A stretch of DNA of 64,000 nucleotides. It comes from Streptomyces sp. BK208 (GTDB taxonomy: Bacteria > Actinomycetota > Actinomycetes > Streptomycetales > Streptomycetaceae). A model generated the notes under the pieces. It saw nothing but the letters and a program-made list of their open reading frames with translations. It was not told the origin of the DNA and ran no database searches. Both the position numbers and the translations under genes were made by a program. Positions within the stretch are counted from its first letter, which is position 1. Each line of letters starts with the position of its first letter. Of this stretch, positions 15,187-24,120 are shown piece by piece. The DNA lies in assembly GCF_004364245.1 (NCBI RefSeq), contig NZ_SOAV01000006.1, positions 419,666 through 483,665 of the forward strand, written 5' to 3'.

Positions 15187-16803
15187 GTGAGCCAGCACGG
15201 AAGCCGGACACCGGCACACAGGACGAGACAGCGGGCCGTCATAGCCGGCGCGGTCGTCGCCGCGCTGGGCGTCGGAGCCGGGCTGTGGGCCGCCGACGGA
15301 GACGGCGACGGCGGCGGCCCACAGGGTTCGGCGACCCGGTCGGGCGAGGCGGCCGCGCCCAGCCCCAGCCGCTCCTACCCGCTGTCGAAGGAGCCGCGCA
15401 CCATACCCGCCGTGCGCGAGCACACCCCGGCCCGCGGCCCCGGCTGGCAGCCCGCCGAGGACCACCGGGTGGTGGTCGCCGACGCCGGACTCGCCGACGA
15501 GGGGAAGCAGATCGCCGGCGACCTGGGGATGACGTACGCGGGGGAGAAGGACGACGAGCGCGCCGGGGACCTGCTGCTCGACGTCAAGGCCGACAAGGGG
15601 GCGAACCCCGAGTCGTACACCATGACCGTGCGCGACGGCCGGGTCACCGTCACCGGGCCCTCCGAGGCCGGCGTCTACTACGGCACCCGCACCCTCAAGC
15701 AGGCGGCGGACGGCGGCGGCACCGTGCCCGAGGGCGTGGTGCGCGACGAGCCGGCCAAACCCAAGCGCGGCTTCTCGCTCGACATCGCCCGCAAGCACTA
15801 CGACGCCGGCTGGATCAAGGACCGGATACGCGAGCTGGGCGACCTGAAGTACAACGAGCTGGGTCTGCACTTCTCCGACGACCAGGCCTTCCGCATCGAG
15901 TCCGACTCGCACCCCGAGATCGTCTCGGACGAGCATTTGTCCAAGGCCGAGATGAAGGAGATCATCGATCTCGCCTCCTCGCGGCACATCACCGTCGTCC
16001 CCGAGATCGACTCGCCGGGCCACCTCGGCGCCGTGATCGCCGCTCACCCGGACCTGCAGCTGCGCAACGCGCAGGGCACGCCGACCCGCGGGGCCATAGA
16101 CATCTCCGAGCCGGAGGCCGCGAAGATCGTCGACGACCTGCTGAACGAGTACGCCGACCTCTTCCCCGGCTCCCAGTTCCACCTGGGCGCCGACGAGTAC
16201 CAGGCGCTCGTGGTGCCCGACCCCGAGGCGTCCTACCCCACGCTGGCCGCCGCCGCCCGCAAGGCCTACGGCTCGGACGGCACCGTCTCCGACCTCACCA
16301 CCGGCTGGCTCAACGGCCGCGCCAAGACCGTCACGGCGCACCACCGCACCCCGCGCGCGTGGAACGACGGCTTCTTCAAGGACACGTCCGTCGAGCCGAT
16401 CGAGGACATCAAGGTCGCCTACTGGACCGGCAAGGAGATCGGCGCCCGCCCGCCGGCGGAGTACCTGAGCGCCGGCCGCCAGGTCCTCAACTACAACGAC
16501 GAGTTCCTCTACTACGTGCTCGGCCAGCCGCAGACCTTCGTCTACCCGACCGGCGAGCGCATCTACGAGCAGTGGACCCCGCGCGTCCTGCGCGGCACCA
16601 CGGCCGTCGACGCCAAGTACGACGACCAGATCCTCGGCGGCAGCTTCGCCGTCTGGGGCGACTTCCCCAGCGCCCAGACGCAGGCCCAGGTCGCCGAGGG
16701 CATCCGGCTGCCGCTGGCCGCGACGGTCCAGAAGCTGTGGGACGCCGGCAAGCCCGAGCTGTCCTGGGCGGACTTCAAGGCGCTGGCCGACCGGCTCGAC
16801 TGA
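15187..16803 (+). CDS. Secreted beta-N-acetylhexosaminidase (GH20)
   Basis: 538 aa from GTG. An N-terminal helix (RAVIAGAVVAALGVGAGLWAA) and a Gly/Asp/Ser/Pro linker precede the GH20b domain (about 70-190) and the catalytic barrel starting RGFSLDIARKHY. The catalytic Asp336-Glu337 pair is in FHLGADEY. It should release terminal GlcNAc or GalNAc from chitin or peptidoglycan fragments outside the cell. No DasR-type operator was seen in the 212-bp upstream region, which instead has the dyad CGTCAC-N8-GTGACG at 15068-15087. Confidence 0.9.
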   Translation: MSQHGSRTPAHRTRQRAVIAGAVVAALGVGAGLWAADGDGDGGGPQGSATRSGEAAAPSPSRSYPLSKEPRTIPAVREHTPARGPGWQPAEDHRVVVADAGLADEGKQIAGDLGMTYAGEKDDERAGDLLLDVKADKGANPESYTMTVRDGRVTVTGPSEAGVYYGTRTLKQAADGGGTVPEGVVRDEPAKPKRGFSLDIARKHYDAGWIKDRIRELGDLKYNELGLHFSDDQAFRIESDSHPEIVSDEHLSKAEMKEIIDLASSRHITVVPEIDSPGHLGAVIAAHPDLQLRNAQGTPTRGAIDISEPEAAKIVDDLLNEYADLFPGSQFHLGADEYQALVVPDPEASYPTLAAAARKAYGSDGTVSDLTTGWLNGRAKTVTAHHRTPRAWNDGFFKDTSVEPIEDIKVAYWTGKEIGARPPAEYLSAGRQVLNYNDEFLYYVLGQPQTFVYPTGERIYEQWTPRVLRGTTAVDAKYDDQILGGSFAVWGDFPSAQTQAQVAEGIRLPLAATVQKLWDAGKPELSWADFKALADRLD

Positions 16804-17014
16804 CGCCGGGCGTCCGGTGGCGGCACGCCGGTCGTCCGAGGGCGGCGACCGCGTGGTCGTGGACGCGGCCGCACCTCGGAGCGGGGTGCGGACGACCTGC
16901 CCGGCGCGGGCCGGGGCTCCGGCGTGCTCTCCGGTCCGGTGGCTGAAAACCTCTTCTTCCGGCTCCTCGACCTGCTCGGCGTCGTGCCGCTGTGACACTC
17001 CCGGTCCGTCGCAC

Positions 17015-17022
17015 GCAGTAAG
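17015..17022 (+). promoter_or_regulatory. Candidate promoter TGTGACAC-N16-GCAGTAAG (copy 1)
   Basis: TGTGACAC at 16991-16998 and GCAGTAAG at 17015-17022, 60 nt before the 189-aa hypothetical gene. The same two blocks at exactly the same spacing recur at 20516-20547. Which sigma factor would read it is unknown. Confidence 0.4.
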
Positions 17023-17082
17023 GGTCAGTGCGGGCTCCGTGGTGGTGAGCGGGGCGCAGCGGCAGGAACAGGGAGGCACCCG

Positions 17083-17652
17083 ATGAGCCTGGTGGAACTG
17101 ATCGCGCGGGCCGACGCACGCGGACTCGCCGCGAGCGGACTGGCTTGTTTGGATCGCTGCGTCCCGCTGCTGGACGGCGACGACGAGGTGCTCAGGCCCC
17201 TGTGGGCGGCCCTCGCCGACGACGCCGGCCACGCGGCCGGACGCGACTGGGCCGAGGGCCTGGCACAGGTGCGGGACAGGCTCGCCGGGCCCGGCGCCAC
17301 CGGCGAGGACGAGGCCGTGGTGCTGGCCCGCGGCATGCTCGCCGCCGCGCCGGACGAGTGCTCCGGAGCGGCGGTGCGGACGTGGGCCGACACCGGTTCC
17401 GTCGCCTCGCTCCGCATCCACCGGCTCCTCGACCCCGCGGTGGACGCGGCCCCGGGCACCGAGGTCCCCCGCGACAGCGGCACGGAGGGCCTGTCACCGC
17501 TCGTCGCCGCGGAACTGCGCCGCCAGACGTGCGTCCTGGAGCTGCTCGCCGGTCACGGGGCGGCCGGGCTGCGCCCCGCCCTGGAGGTCTCCACGGAAGG
17601 GCGCCGGGTGCTGCGGGCGGTGGTCTCCCGCCGGGCGCGCGGACGGGGCTGA
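17083..17652 (+). CDS. Hypothetical protein
   Basis: 189 aa with a good ribosome binding site (GGGAGG, seven bases before ATG). Mostly helical and acidic, with no signal peptide or membrane segment. It begins MSLVELIARADARGLAASGL and ends in a basic tail. I do not recognise a family. It stands alone 279 bp after the hexosaminidase gene and 144 bp before the next candidate gene. Confidence 0.7.
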   Translation: MSLVELIARADARGLAASGLACLDRCVPLLDGDDEVLRPLWAALADDAGHAAGRDWAEGLAQVRDRLAGPGATGEDEAVVLARGMLAAAPDECSGAAVRTWADTGSVASLRIHRLLDPAVDAAPGTEVPRDSGTEGLSPLVAAELRRQTCVLELLAGHGAAGLRPALEVSTEGRRVLRAVVSRRARGRG

Positions 17653-17796
17653 ACCCCGGTCCGCCTGTGACCGTCCTGAGGTGAACGCGCGGCGGCGGTG
17701 CGGCGGACGTGGGGGAGGTGGGGCGGTCCTGCGCCGGTTGCGGAACGACCGGCTCCGGCGTGTGACGCGGCGCGGACCCACGGCGCTGTAGCCCAT

Positions 17797-18255
17797 GTGA
17801 CGACTGTGACCAGCGGATTGACGAGCCGATCGACGACTGGACCCGGCGGGGCGGCGAGCGGATCGACCGGCCCGCAGCAGACCCGCCCGGCGGCGGCATC
17901 GAAGCCCGTGCGATGGGCGGCGGACGCGGTGGCCACCCTGCGCGAGGGCGCCCGGCTGCGCCTGGACTACTCGGAACAGAGTCTGTGGCGCGTCGACCGG
18001 GTGATCGACGGCATCCGGCGCGAACGGCCGCCGTACGCCGCCGTGCAGACGGCACTGCGGGACCTCGGCGCGTACGCCGGTGAGGTGATCGTGCGCCGGA
18101 CGGGCGGCGAGTGGTGGGCGAGCGGTGGAGACCACTGGGTCCGCACCCCGGACGGCCGCCTGTGGGACCCGATCGACGAGGCCCGCCGCTGCTTCGCCGG
18201 GGACGGGTCGCTCCGGCTGCTGTGCCGGGACGCCTCGGCGGCCCGGCACCCGTGA
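17797..18255 (+). CDS. Hypothetical protein
   Basis: About 152 aa from GTG at 17797 (or 17806). The first 35 residues are low-complexity Thr/Ser/Gly/Pro. The conserved-looking core runs from VRWAADAVATLREGARLRLDYS through IDGIRRERPPYAAVQTALRDLGAYAGEVIVRR to WVRTPDGRLWDPIDEARRCF, a small mixed fold. The family is unknown to me and the start uncertain, as no strong ribosome binding site is present. Confidence 0.6.
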   Translation: MTTVTSGLTSRSTTGPGGAASGSTGPQQTRPAAASKPVRWAADAVATLREGARLRLDYSEQSLWRVDRVIDGIRRERPPYAAVQTALRDLGAYAGEVIVRRTGGEWWASGGDHWVRTPDGRLWDPIDEARRCFAGDGSLRLLCRDASAARHP

Positions 18256-18625
18256 CCGACGGCGTCCGGCGGACCGGCACGGCCGGGCGGACCGTGGCGA
18301 CGACCGGAGCCGCCACCCCCCACAGGAGAGGCCCCGGCCGTCGCGCGGCACGGGTCGCGCGGCGGCCCGTTACTCCCTTCAGCGCCGCGACTGCGTTTTC
18401 TGTCACACCTCACCGCGTCACGGGTTAGTTGCATCTTGTACGGCAATGCGAGCGGGACATGGACGAGTGGCTGTTTCACGACGTAACGTGCCATTCGCGC
18501 CGACCAGCGGGGGGCTCGCTCCCGCGACGGGGCCGCGGGAGACCACCGCGGCCGCATGCGACACCACGACGGCGAGGACCACGTCCGCGAGAGCGGCGCC
18601 GGTTTAGGCGCAGAAAGGCTTCTCG
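18256..18625. other. Gene-poor stretch before the ECF sigma gene
   Basis: 370 bp. It contains a candidate ECF-type promoter at 18401-18427 (TGTCACA-N16-GTTA). A short frame from 18459 (MDEWLFHDVTCHSRR) has no ribosome binding site and overlaps the sigma gene, so it is not called. The region is probably the regulatory leader of the sigma gene. Confidence 0.45.
18401..18427 (+). promoter_or_regulatory. Candidate ECF-type promoter
   Basis: TGTCACA (18401-18407), 16 nt, then GTTA (18424-18427), about 200 nt before the ECF sigma start. TGTCACA is a known -35 type for some actinobacterial ECF groups, so autoregulation is plausible. Confidence 0.35.
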
Positions 18626-19288
18626 GTGCTGGGGGACGACGCGGAGCTGACGGTCGCGGTGCGCGCGGCGCAGGACGGGGACGAGTCCGCGTTCCGGACC
18701 GTGTACCGCGCCGTGCATCCGCGACTGCTGGGGTACGTGCGCACGCTCGTCGGGGAGTCCGACGCCGAGGACGTGGCGTCCGAGGCCTGGCTGCAGATAG
18801 CCCGCGACCTGGAGCGGTTCGACGGCGACGCCGACCGGTTCCGCGGCTGGGCCGCCCGCATCGCCCGCAACCGCGCGCTCGACCACATCCGCATGCGCGG
18901 CCGCCGCCCGGTGATCGGCGGCGACGAGACGGAGCTGACCGGCAGGCCCGCGGAGTCCGACACCGCGGGCGAGGCGATCGAGGCCCTGGCCACCGGCAGC
19001 ACCCTTTCGCTGATCGCCCGGCTGCCGCAGGACCAGGCCGAGGCGGTGGTCCTGCGCGTGGTGGTGGGCCTCGACGCCAAGAGCGCCGCCGAGGCGCTCG
19101 GCAAGCGGCCCGGTGCCGTCCGCACGGCGGCGCACCGCGGCCTGAAGCGGCTGGCCGAGCTCCTGGGCGGCGATCCGGAATCGGGCGGTGGGCTGGAGGC
19201 CCTGCCGCCGCAGCGAGAACCGAACGGCCGTGCGGTGACGTCCGCGAGTGTGACGCATATGCGTGCGCGGACGCAGAAGGACATGTGA
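18626..19288 (+). CDS. ECF RNA polymerase sigma factor
   Basis: 220 aa from GTG with AAAGG upstream. Sigma region 2 covers about 10-85 (DESAFRTVYRAVHPRLLGYVRTLVG, AEDVASEAWLQIARDLERF, WAARIARNRALDHIR), and region 4 about 130-185 (LPQDQAEAVVLRVVVGLDAKSAAEALGKRPGAVRTAAHRGLKRL). It is followed with a 1-nt overlap by a membrane protein built like an anti-sigma factor. The stimulus is unknown. Confidence 0.9.
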   Translation: MLGDDAELTVAVRAAQDGDESAFRTVYRAVHPRLLGYVRTLVGESDAEDVASEAWLQIARDLERFDGDADRFRGWAARIARNRALDHIRMRGRRPVIGGDETELTGRPAESDTAGEAIEALATGSTLSLIARLPQDQAEAVVLRVVVGLDAKSAAEALGKRPGAVRTAAHRGLKRLAELLGGDPESGGGLEALPPQREPNGRAVTSASVTHMRARTQKDM

Positions 19289-20475
19289 TGGCCGACGAGC
19301 AGGACAAGTGGCTGGACCGCGAAACGGCGGAGTTCCTGCTGCGCGGAGAGCCGCTGGAGGGTCTGGAGAGTGCCGACCCCGCGGCCCGCGACCGGGCCGA
19401 GCGGCTCGTCGTGGCCCTCGGTGCGCTGGTCCCCCTGCCGGCGCCGTCCGATGAGGAACTCCCCGGCGAGGCCGCCGCGATGGCCGCCTTCCGCAAGGTG
19501 CACGCCGAGCGGGCCGACGCCTCGGCGCAGGAGCGGGCCGCCCTCGGGCGCGGTGCCGCTCCCGGGCTCCGCGACACCGACGTCGTGCGCATCGGCCCGC
19601 GCGGCGAAGGCGCCCGGCGGGCGCGCTGGAGCCGCCCCCTGCGCCTCGGCCTGGCCGCCGCGCTGACCGTGGGCATGGTCGGCGGGGTGGCGGTCGCGGC
19701 CGGAACCGGAGTGCTTCCGACGCCGTTCGACCGGACCGAACCGGAACCCGCCGCGACCGCCTCGGCCGCGACCTCCCCCGACCGTTCGCCCGCCCCGACC
19801 GCGCCCCTGGACGGCGTGCAGGGCGGAAAGGGGCCCGGTGCCGGCCCGGACGCGTCCGACGGCGACGCCGGGCGGGACGACGACGGGTCCGCGGACCGCG
19901 ACCCCGGCGGCCGGGAGGCCGGCGGTTCCGACGGGAGCCGGTCGCGCCTCGCCGCCTCCTGCCGCAAGGTGCGGGCCGGCAAGTCCCTCGACGCCGCCCG
20001 CCGGCGCGCGCTCACGGAGGCGGCCGGAGGAGCGTCACGGGTCGTGAAGTACTGCGGCGGTCTCCTCGCGGGCACCGGCACCGGCAACGGCACCGGCGGC
20101 CGGGACGGCGGGGACCACGGCGACGCGGGGAAGTCCACCCACGAGGGCGCCCCCCACGGCGGCGTGGGCGACGGCAACGGCAAGGGCGACGACAAGAACG
20201 GCAAGGACGGCAACAGCGTCAAGAGCGACAAGGGCGACAAGGGCGACAAGAACGGCAAGAACGGGAAGGGTGACAAGAACGGGAAAGGTGACAAGGGCGG
20301 CAACGGGAAGAAGGGCGACGACGGCGACGGCGACGACGACGCCGACCACGCCGCCCCGCCCACGGGCGGTCCGCATCGCCCCCACCACCGCCACCACGCC
20401 CCCGCGGCCGACGAGTCCCGCCCGCGGCGGGCGCCCCACGCACCCCACGCCACCCCCTCCGTGAAGCCCGCCTGA
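19288..20475 (+). CDS. Putative membrane anti-sigma factor with K/G/D-rich outer domain
   Basis: 395 aa, translationally coupled to the ECF gene (TGATG). A cytosolic part of about 115 residues contains KWLDRETAEFLLRGEPLEGLE, and a single helix (LRLGLAAALTVGMVGGVAVAAG) follows. The outer part has a Ser/Pro/Asp linker, a small Cys-containing block (AASCRKVRAGKSLDAARRR to VVKYCGG), a long Lys/Gly/Asp/Asn repeat and a His-rich tail. No zinc-binding HxxxCxxC motif is visible. Topology and operon support an anti-sigma role; this is inference. Confidence 0.7.
   Translation: MADEQDKWLDRETAEFLLRGEPLEGLESADPAARDRAERLVVALGALVPLPAPSDEELPGEAAAMAAFRKVHAERADASAQERAALGRGAAPGLRDTDVVRIGPRGEGARRARWSRPLRLGLAAALTVGMVGGVAVAAGTGVLPTPFDRTEPEPAATASAATSPDRSPAPTAPLDGVQGGKGPGAGPDASDGDAGRDDDGSADRDPGGREAGGSDGSRSRLAASCRKVRAGKSLDAARRRALTEAAGGASRVVKYCGGLLAGTGTGNGTGGRDGGDHGDAGKSTHEGAPHGGVGDGNGKGDDKNGKDGNSVKSDKGDKGDKNGKNGKGDKNGKGDKGGNGKKGDDGDGDDDADHAAPPTGGPHRPHHRHHAPAADESRPRRAPHAPHATPSVKPA
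20217..20312 (+). repeat. In-frame low-complexity repeat (KGDKNGKG type)
   Basis: Short 9- to 18-bp imperfect repeats of GACAAGGGC and AACGGGAAGGGT within the outer domain of the putative anti-sigma factor. They encode alternating Lys, Gly, Asp and Asn, a flexible and nearly charge-balanced stretch. Confidence 0.75.
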
Positions 20476-20515
20476 CCTGCGCTTTCGTGGCCCGCGAAGA
20501 TTCTCCCGCCGAGGG

Positions 20516-20572
20516 TGTGACACTTTCCGCCGCCGTGACGCAGTAAGAAATGAGCCGACTGGTCATCGGCTC
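20516..20572 (+). promoter_or_regulatory. Promoter-like motif (copy 2) followed by a hairpin
   Basis: TGTGACAC (20516-20523), 16 nt, GCAGTAAG (20540-20547), then a perfect 7-bp hairpin GAGCCGA-N7-TCGGCTC at 20552-20572. The spot lies between convergent genes, so the hairpin may simply be their terminator. The promoter-like part has no gene to serve on this strand, so a short RNA is possible. Confidence 0.35.
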
Positions 20573-20693
20573 TTGCACCGAGCCGGGGTTCCCCCCGTAC
20601 CTGCGGCTCGTGCATCTCGGCGCGGGCGGGACACGTTCCCCCGGTCCCGCCCGCGCCCCCCTTCGCCGCCCGCGGTCTCCCCGCCGCGCGGCC

Positions 20694-21539
20694 TCACCGG
20701 TAGACGACGACCTTGTCGCCGTTCCTCACCTGCTTGTACAGATCCGCGATCGCTCCCTCGTCCCGCACGTTGACGCAGCCGTGCGAGGCGCCCGCGTACC
20801 CGTGGGCCGCGAAGTCGTAGGAGTAGTGCACGGCCTGGCCGCCGCTGAAGAACATGGCGTACGGCATGGCCGAGTCGTAGAGGGTCGACCAGTGTTCGCG
20901 GGACTTCCAGTAGACCCGGAAGACGCCCTCCCGGGTCGGCGTGTGCTGCGAGCCGAAGCGCACGGACATCGTCGACACGGTCCGCCCGTCGATCATCCAG
21001 CGCAGCGTCCGGGTGGACTTGCTGACACACATCACCCGTCCGGTCGTGCAGCGCGGGTCGGGTGCGGCGGCGGGCTGCCCGCCCATCAGGTACAGGTCCC
21101 ACTTGCCCGGCTCGCGCGTCATCCCCAGCAGCCGCTGCCAGGTGACGGTGTCCGTCCGGCCGGTCCTGGGCAGTCCGCGCTTGCCCTGGAACCCGCTGAC
21201 GGCGCGCTCGGTCAGGTCGTCGTACGTCCCGGTCGGCCCGTCCACCAGCCAGGCGACCTGCCGCAGCCGGGCCTGCAGTTCACGGACGTCACGGCCGGTG
21301 TCGCCCGGCTCCCACAGCACCCGGCCGGTCCTCGGTCCGGCCGGCGGCGCGCTCGGCGAGCGTCGGCCCGGGGACGACGTGCTCTTCGACGGCGCCCCGG
21401 TGGTGACGTCGATGCGCACCGGCGCCCGCCCCCTGCCGTCCGGTCCCGTGCCCTGCACGGTGCAGCCGCCCGCCACCAGGGCCGCTCCCAGCGCGACGGC
21501 GACCGCCCGTCCCGTGTTCCCCATGCCCGTCCCACGCAT
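20694..21539 (-). CDS. L,D-transpeptidase lipoprotein with peptidoglycan-binding domain
   Basis: 281 aa from ATG at 21539 (21524 and 21560 also possible). The lipobox is in ALVAGGC. A linker precedes a PG_binding_1-like block (GDTGRDVRELQARLRQV to AVSGFQGKRGLPRTG) and the YkuD catalytic domain with the Cys in SHGCVNVRD and the His in VHYSYDF. It should make 3-3 cross-links or attach proteins to peptidoglycan outside the membrane. Monocistronic, convergent with the anti-sigma gene. Confidence 0.88.
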   Translation of the reverse strand: MRGTGMGNTGRAVAVALGAALVAGGCTVQGTGPDGRGRAPVRIDVTTGAPSKSTSSPGRRSPSAPPAGPRTGRVLWEPGDTGRDVRELQARLRQVAWLVDGPTGTYDDLTERAVSGFQGKRGLPRTGRTDTVTWQRLLGMTREPGKWDLYLMGGQPAAAPDPRCTTGRVMCVSKSTRTLRWMIDGRTVSTMSVRFGSQHTPTREGVFRVYWKSREHWSTLYDSAMPYAMFFSGGQAVHYSYDFAAHGYAGASHGCVNVRDEGAIADLYKQVRNGDKVVVYR

Positions 21540-21789
21540 CACGGCCCCCCGTCGTCCCACGGCCCAGCACCGACGTCACCTGACTTGTGCCCGCGGATGA
21601 CGCGCCGCGAACGACACGGCATCGTTGTGACCGGGACCGCATCGAGGCTGTGAGCAAGGTCCCAGCGTGGGCCACTCCACCGGGTGCACGCACGCGGATA
21701 CAGTCCGTCGAGATGCCGGTCCGTACCGGCGGGTCAATGACGGGTAGTTCGAGCAGTAGGAACATGTGCTCAGCGGGAGGCATCACACC

Positions 21790-23370
21790 ATGACGCGCGA
21801 GTCCGAGTCCGGGCTGCCCATCGAACCGGTCTACGGTCCCGACGCCCTGGCGGACTGGGACGCGGCCGAGAAGCTGGGCGAGCCCGGGAAGTACCCCTTC
21901 ACCCGCGGTGTCTACCCGTCGATGTACACGGGCCGGCCGTGGACGATGCGCCAGTACGCCGGTTTCGGCACGGCGACCGAGTCCAACGCCCGTTACAAGC
22001 AGCTCATCGCCAACGGCACCATGGGCCTGTCGGTCGCCTTCGACCTGCCCACCCAGATGGGCCACGACTCCGACGCCCCCATCGCGAGCGGCGAGGTCGG
22101 CAAGGTCGGCGTCGCCATCGACTCCATCGACGACATGCGCGTGCTGTTCGGCGGGATCCCGCTGGACAAGGTCTCCACGTCGATGACGATCAACGCGCCG
22201 GCCTCCCTGCTGCTCCTGCTCTACCAACTCGTCGCCGAGGAGCAGGGCGTGCGCGCCGACCAGCTCACCGGCACGATCCAGAACGACGTGCTGAAGGAGT
22301 ACATCGCGCGCGGGACGTACATCTTCCCGCCGAAGCCCTCGCTGCGGCTGATCGCCGACATCTTCAAGTACTGCCGGGCCGAGATCCCCAAGTGGAACAC
22401 CATCTCGATCTCCGGCTACCACATGGCCGAGGCCGGCGCCTCGCCCGCGCAGGAGATCGCGTTCACCCTCGCGGACGGCATCGAGTACGTGCGCACCGCG
22501 GTCGCGGCCGGCATGGACGTGGACGACTTCGCGCCCCGCCTCTCCTTCTTCTTCGTGGCCCGGACGACGATCCTGGAGGAGGTCGCCAAGTTCCGCGCCG
22601 CCCGCCGGATCTGGGCGCGGGTGATGAAGGAGGAGTTCGGCGCGAAGAACCCCAAGTCGCTGATGCTGCGCTTCCACACCCAGACCGCGGGCGTGCAGCT
22701 GACCGCCCAGCAGCCCGAGGTGAACCTGGTCCGCGTGGCCGTGCAGGGTCTCGGCGCGGTCCTCGGCGGCACGCAGTCGCTGCACACCAACTCCTTCGAC
22801 GAGGCCATCGCGCTGCCCACCGACAAGTCCGCGCGCCTCGCCCTGCGCACCCAGCAGGTCCTCGCCTACGAGACGGACGTGACGGCGACCGTCGACCCCT
22901 TCGCCGGCTCCTACGTCGTGGAGAAGATGACCGACGACGTCGAGGCGGCGGCCCTGGAGCTGATGGGCAAGGTCGAGGACCTCGGCGGCGCGGTCAACGC
23001 CATCGAGCACGGCTTCCAGAAGAGCGAGATCGAGCGCTCCGCCTACCGCATCGCCCAGGAGACCGACTCCGGCGAACGGGTCGTGGTCGGCGTCAACCGC
23101 TTCCAGCTCGACGCGGAGGAGCCCTACGAGCCGCTGCGCGTCGACCCGGCCATCGAGGCCCAGCAGGCCGAACGCCTGGCCAGGCTCCGCGCGGAGCGTG
23201 ACCAGGCGGCGGTGGACTCGGCGCTGGCGGCCCTGAAGAAGGCGGCCGAGGGCGAGGACAACGTCCTGTACCCGATGAAGGACGCGCTGCGCGCCCGCGC
23301 CACGGTGGGCGAGGTGTGCAACGCGCTGCGGGAGGTGTGGGGGACCTACGTGCCCTCCGACGCCTTCTGA
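21790..23370 (+). CDS. Methylmalonyl-CoA mutase-type large (catalytic) chain, no B12 domain
   Basis: 526 aa from ATG at 21790 with GGGAGG nine bases upstream. It covers only the TIM-barrel catalytic domain: YPSMYTGRPWTMRQYAGF (Tyr56 in RQY), FDLPTQMGHDSD, GTIQNDVLKEYIARGTYIFPP (Arg174) and HTNSFDEA. Tyr and Arg at these places are the methylmalonyl-CoA pattern, where isobutyryl-CoA mutases have Phe and Gln. The cobalamin domain (DxHxxG) is absent, so a separate small B12-binding subunit must be encoded elsewhere. The exact acyl-CoA substrate remains inferred. Confidence 0.85.
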   Translation: MTRESESGLPIEPVYGPDALADWDAAEKLGEPGKYPFTRGVYPSMYTGRPWTMRQYAGFGTATESNARYKQLIANGTMGLSVAFDLPTQMGHDSDAPIASGEVGKVGVAIDSIDDMRVLFGGIPLDKVSTSMTINAPASLLLLLYQLVAEEQGVRADQLTGTIQNDVLKEYIARGTYIFPPKPSLRLIADIFKYCRAEIPKWNTISISGYHMAEAGASPAQEIAFTLADGIEYVRTAVAAGMDVDDFAPRLSFFFVARTTILEEVAKFRAARRIWARVMKEEFGAKNPKSLMLRFHTQTAGVQLTAQQPEVNLVRVAVQGLGAVLGGTQSLHTNSFDEAIALPTDKSARLALRTQQVLAYETDVTATVDPFAGSYVVEKMTDDVEAAALELMGKVEDLGGAVNAIEHGFQKSEIERSAYRIAQETDSGERVVVGVNRFQLDAEEPYEPLRVDPAIEAQQAERLARLRAERDQAAVDSALAALKKAAEGEDNVLYPMKDALRARATVGEVCNALREVWGTYVPSDAF

Positions 23371-23469
23371 GTGCGTTTCTGATCACCCGTCGGACGCGCT
23401 GCGTGCGCGGCCGTACCGACGGCTGGAACACCGGCGGGCAGTGCCGCACCCGCGTGCGACACTCCCTCC

Positions 23470-24120
23470 ATGTTCGGCGTCACAGATCTCCCCACCTACC
23501 TCGCGGGCCTCGTCCTCATCGTCCTGCTGCCCGGCCCCAACTCCCTCTACGTCCTCTCCGTGGCCGCCCGCCGTGGCGTGCGCGCCGGGTACACGGCCGC
23601 CGCCGGGGTCTGGTGCGGCGACGCGGTGCTGATGACGCTGTCGGCCGCCGGAGTGGCCTCGCTGCTCCAGGCCAACGCCGTGCTGTTCGGGATCGTGAAG
23701 TACGCCGGCGCCGGCTACCTCACGTGGCTCGCCGTCGGGATGATGCGGGCCGCGTGGGGGATGTGGCGGACCCGGCGCGAGCAGGCGGCGACGGACCCCG
23801 CCGAGCCGGTGGCCGGGGACGAGCGGCCCTTCCGCCGGGCGCTGGTCGTCAGCCTCTTCAACCCGAAGGCGATCCTCTTCTTCGTCGCCTTCTTCGTGCA
23901 GTTCGTCGACCCGGGCTACGCCTACCCCGCCGTGTCCTTCGTCGTCCTCGGCGCCTTCGCCCAGTTCTTCAGCTTCCTCTACCTGAGCGCGCTGATCTTC
24001 AGCGGCACCAAGCTGGCCGCCGCCTTCCGCCGCCGCAAGCGGCTGTCGGCGGGGGCGACCTCGGCGGCGGGCGCGCTGTTCCTCGGCTTCGCGGTGAAGC
24101 TGTCGGTGGCCAGCGCCTAG
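23470..24120 (+). CDS. LysE/LeuE-family amino-acid exporter
   Basis: 216 aa. Five to six hydrophobic segments with the family pattern LIVLLPGPNSLYVLSVAARRG near the N-terminus, and the later FNPKAILFFVAFFVQF. The closest type is the leucine exporter LeuE. It stands alone 99 bp after the mutase gene. The stop codon TAG is the first triplet of the adjoining MITE-like element, so the element edge coincides with the gene end. Confidence 0.85.
   Translation: MFGVTDLPTYLAGLVLIVLLPGPNSLYVLSVAARRGVRAGYTAAAGVWCGDAVLMTLSAAGVASLLQANAVLFGIVKYAGAGYLTWLAVGMMRAAWGMWRTRREQAATDPAEPVAGDERPFRRALVVSLFNPKAILFFVAFFVQFVDPGYAYPAVSFVVLGAFAQFFSFLYLSALIFSGTKLAAAFRRRKRLSAGATSAAGALFLGFAVKLSVASA

Noticed and set aside
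15136..17421. Very long minus-strand frame (761 codons) over the hexosaminidase gene
   Set aside because: It is a shadow of high-GC codon use: the plus strand carries clear GH20 motifs and this frame has no recognisable domain or ribosome binding site.
18429..18650. Small frame reading MHLVRQCERDMDEWLFHDVT
   Set aside because: The start is TTG or ATG without a binding site, the second half is Arg/Pro-rich noise, and it overlaps the ECF gene.
20550..20600. Possible tRNA-like fold (hairpin followed by GGGGTTCCCCCC)
   Set aside because: No acceptor stem, anticodon loop or CCA could be fitted; read as a terminator hairpin.
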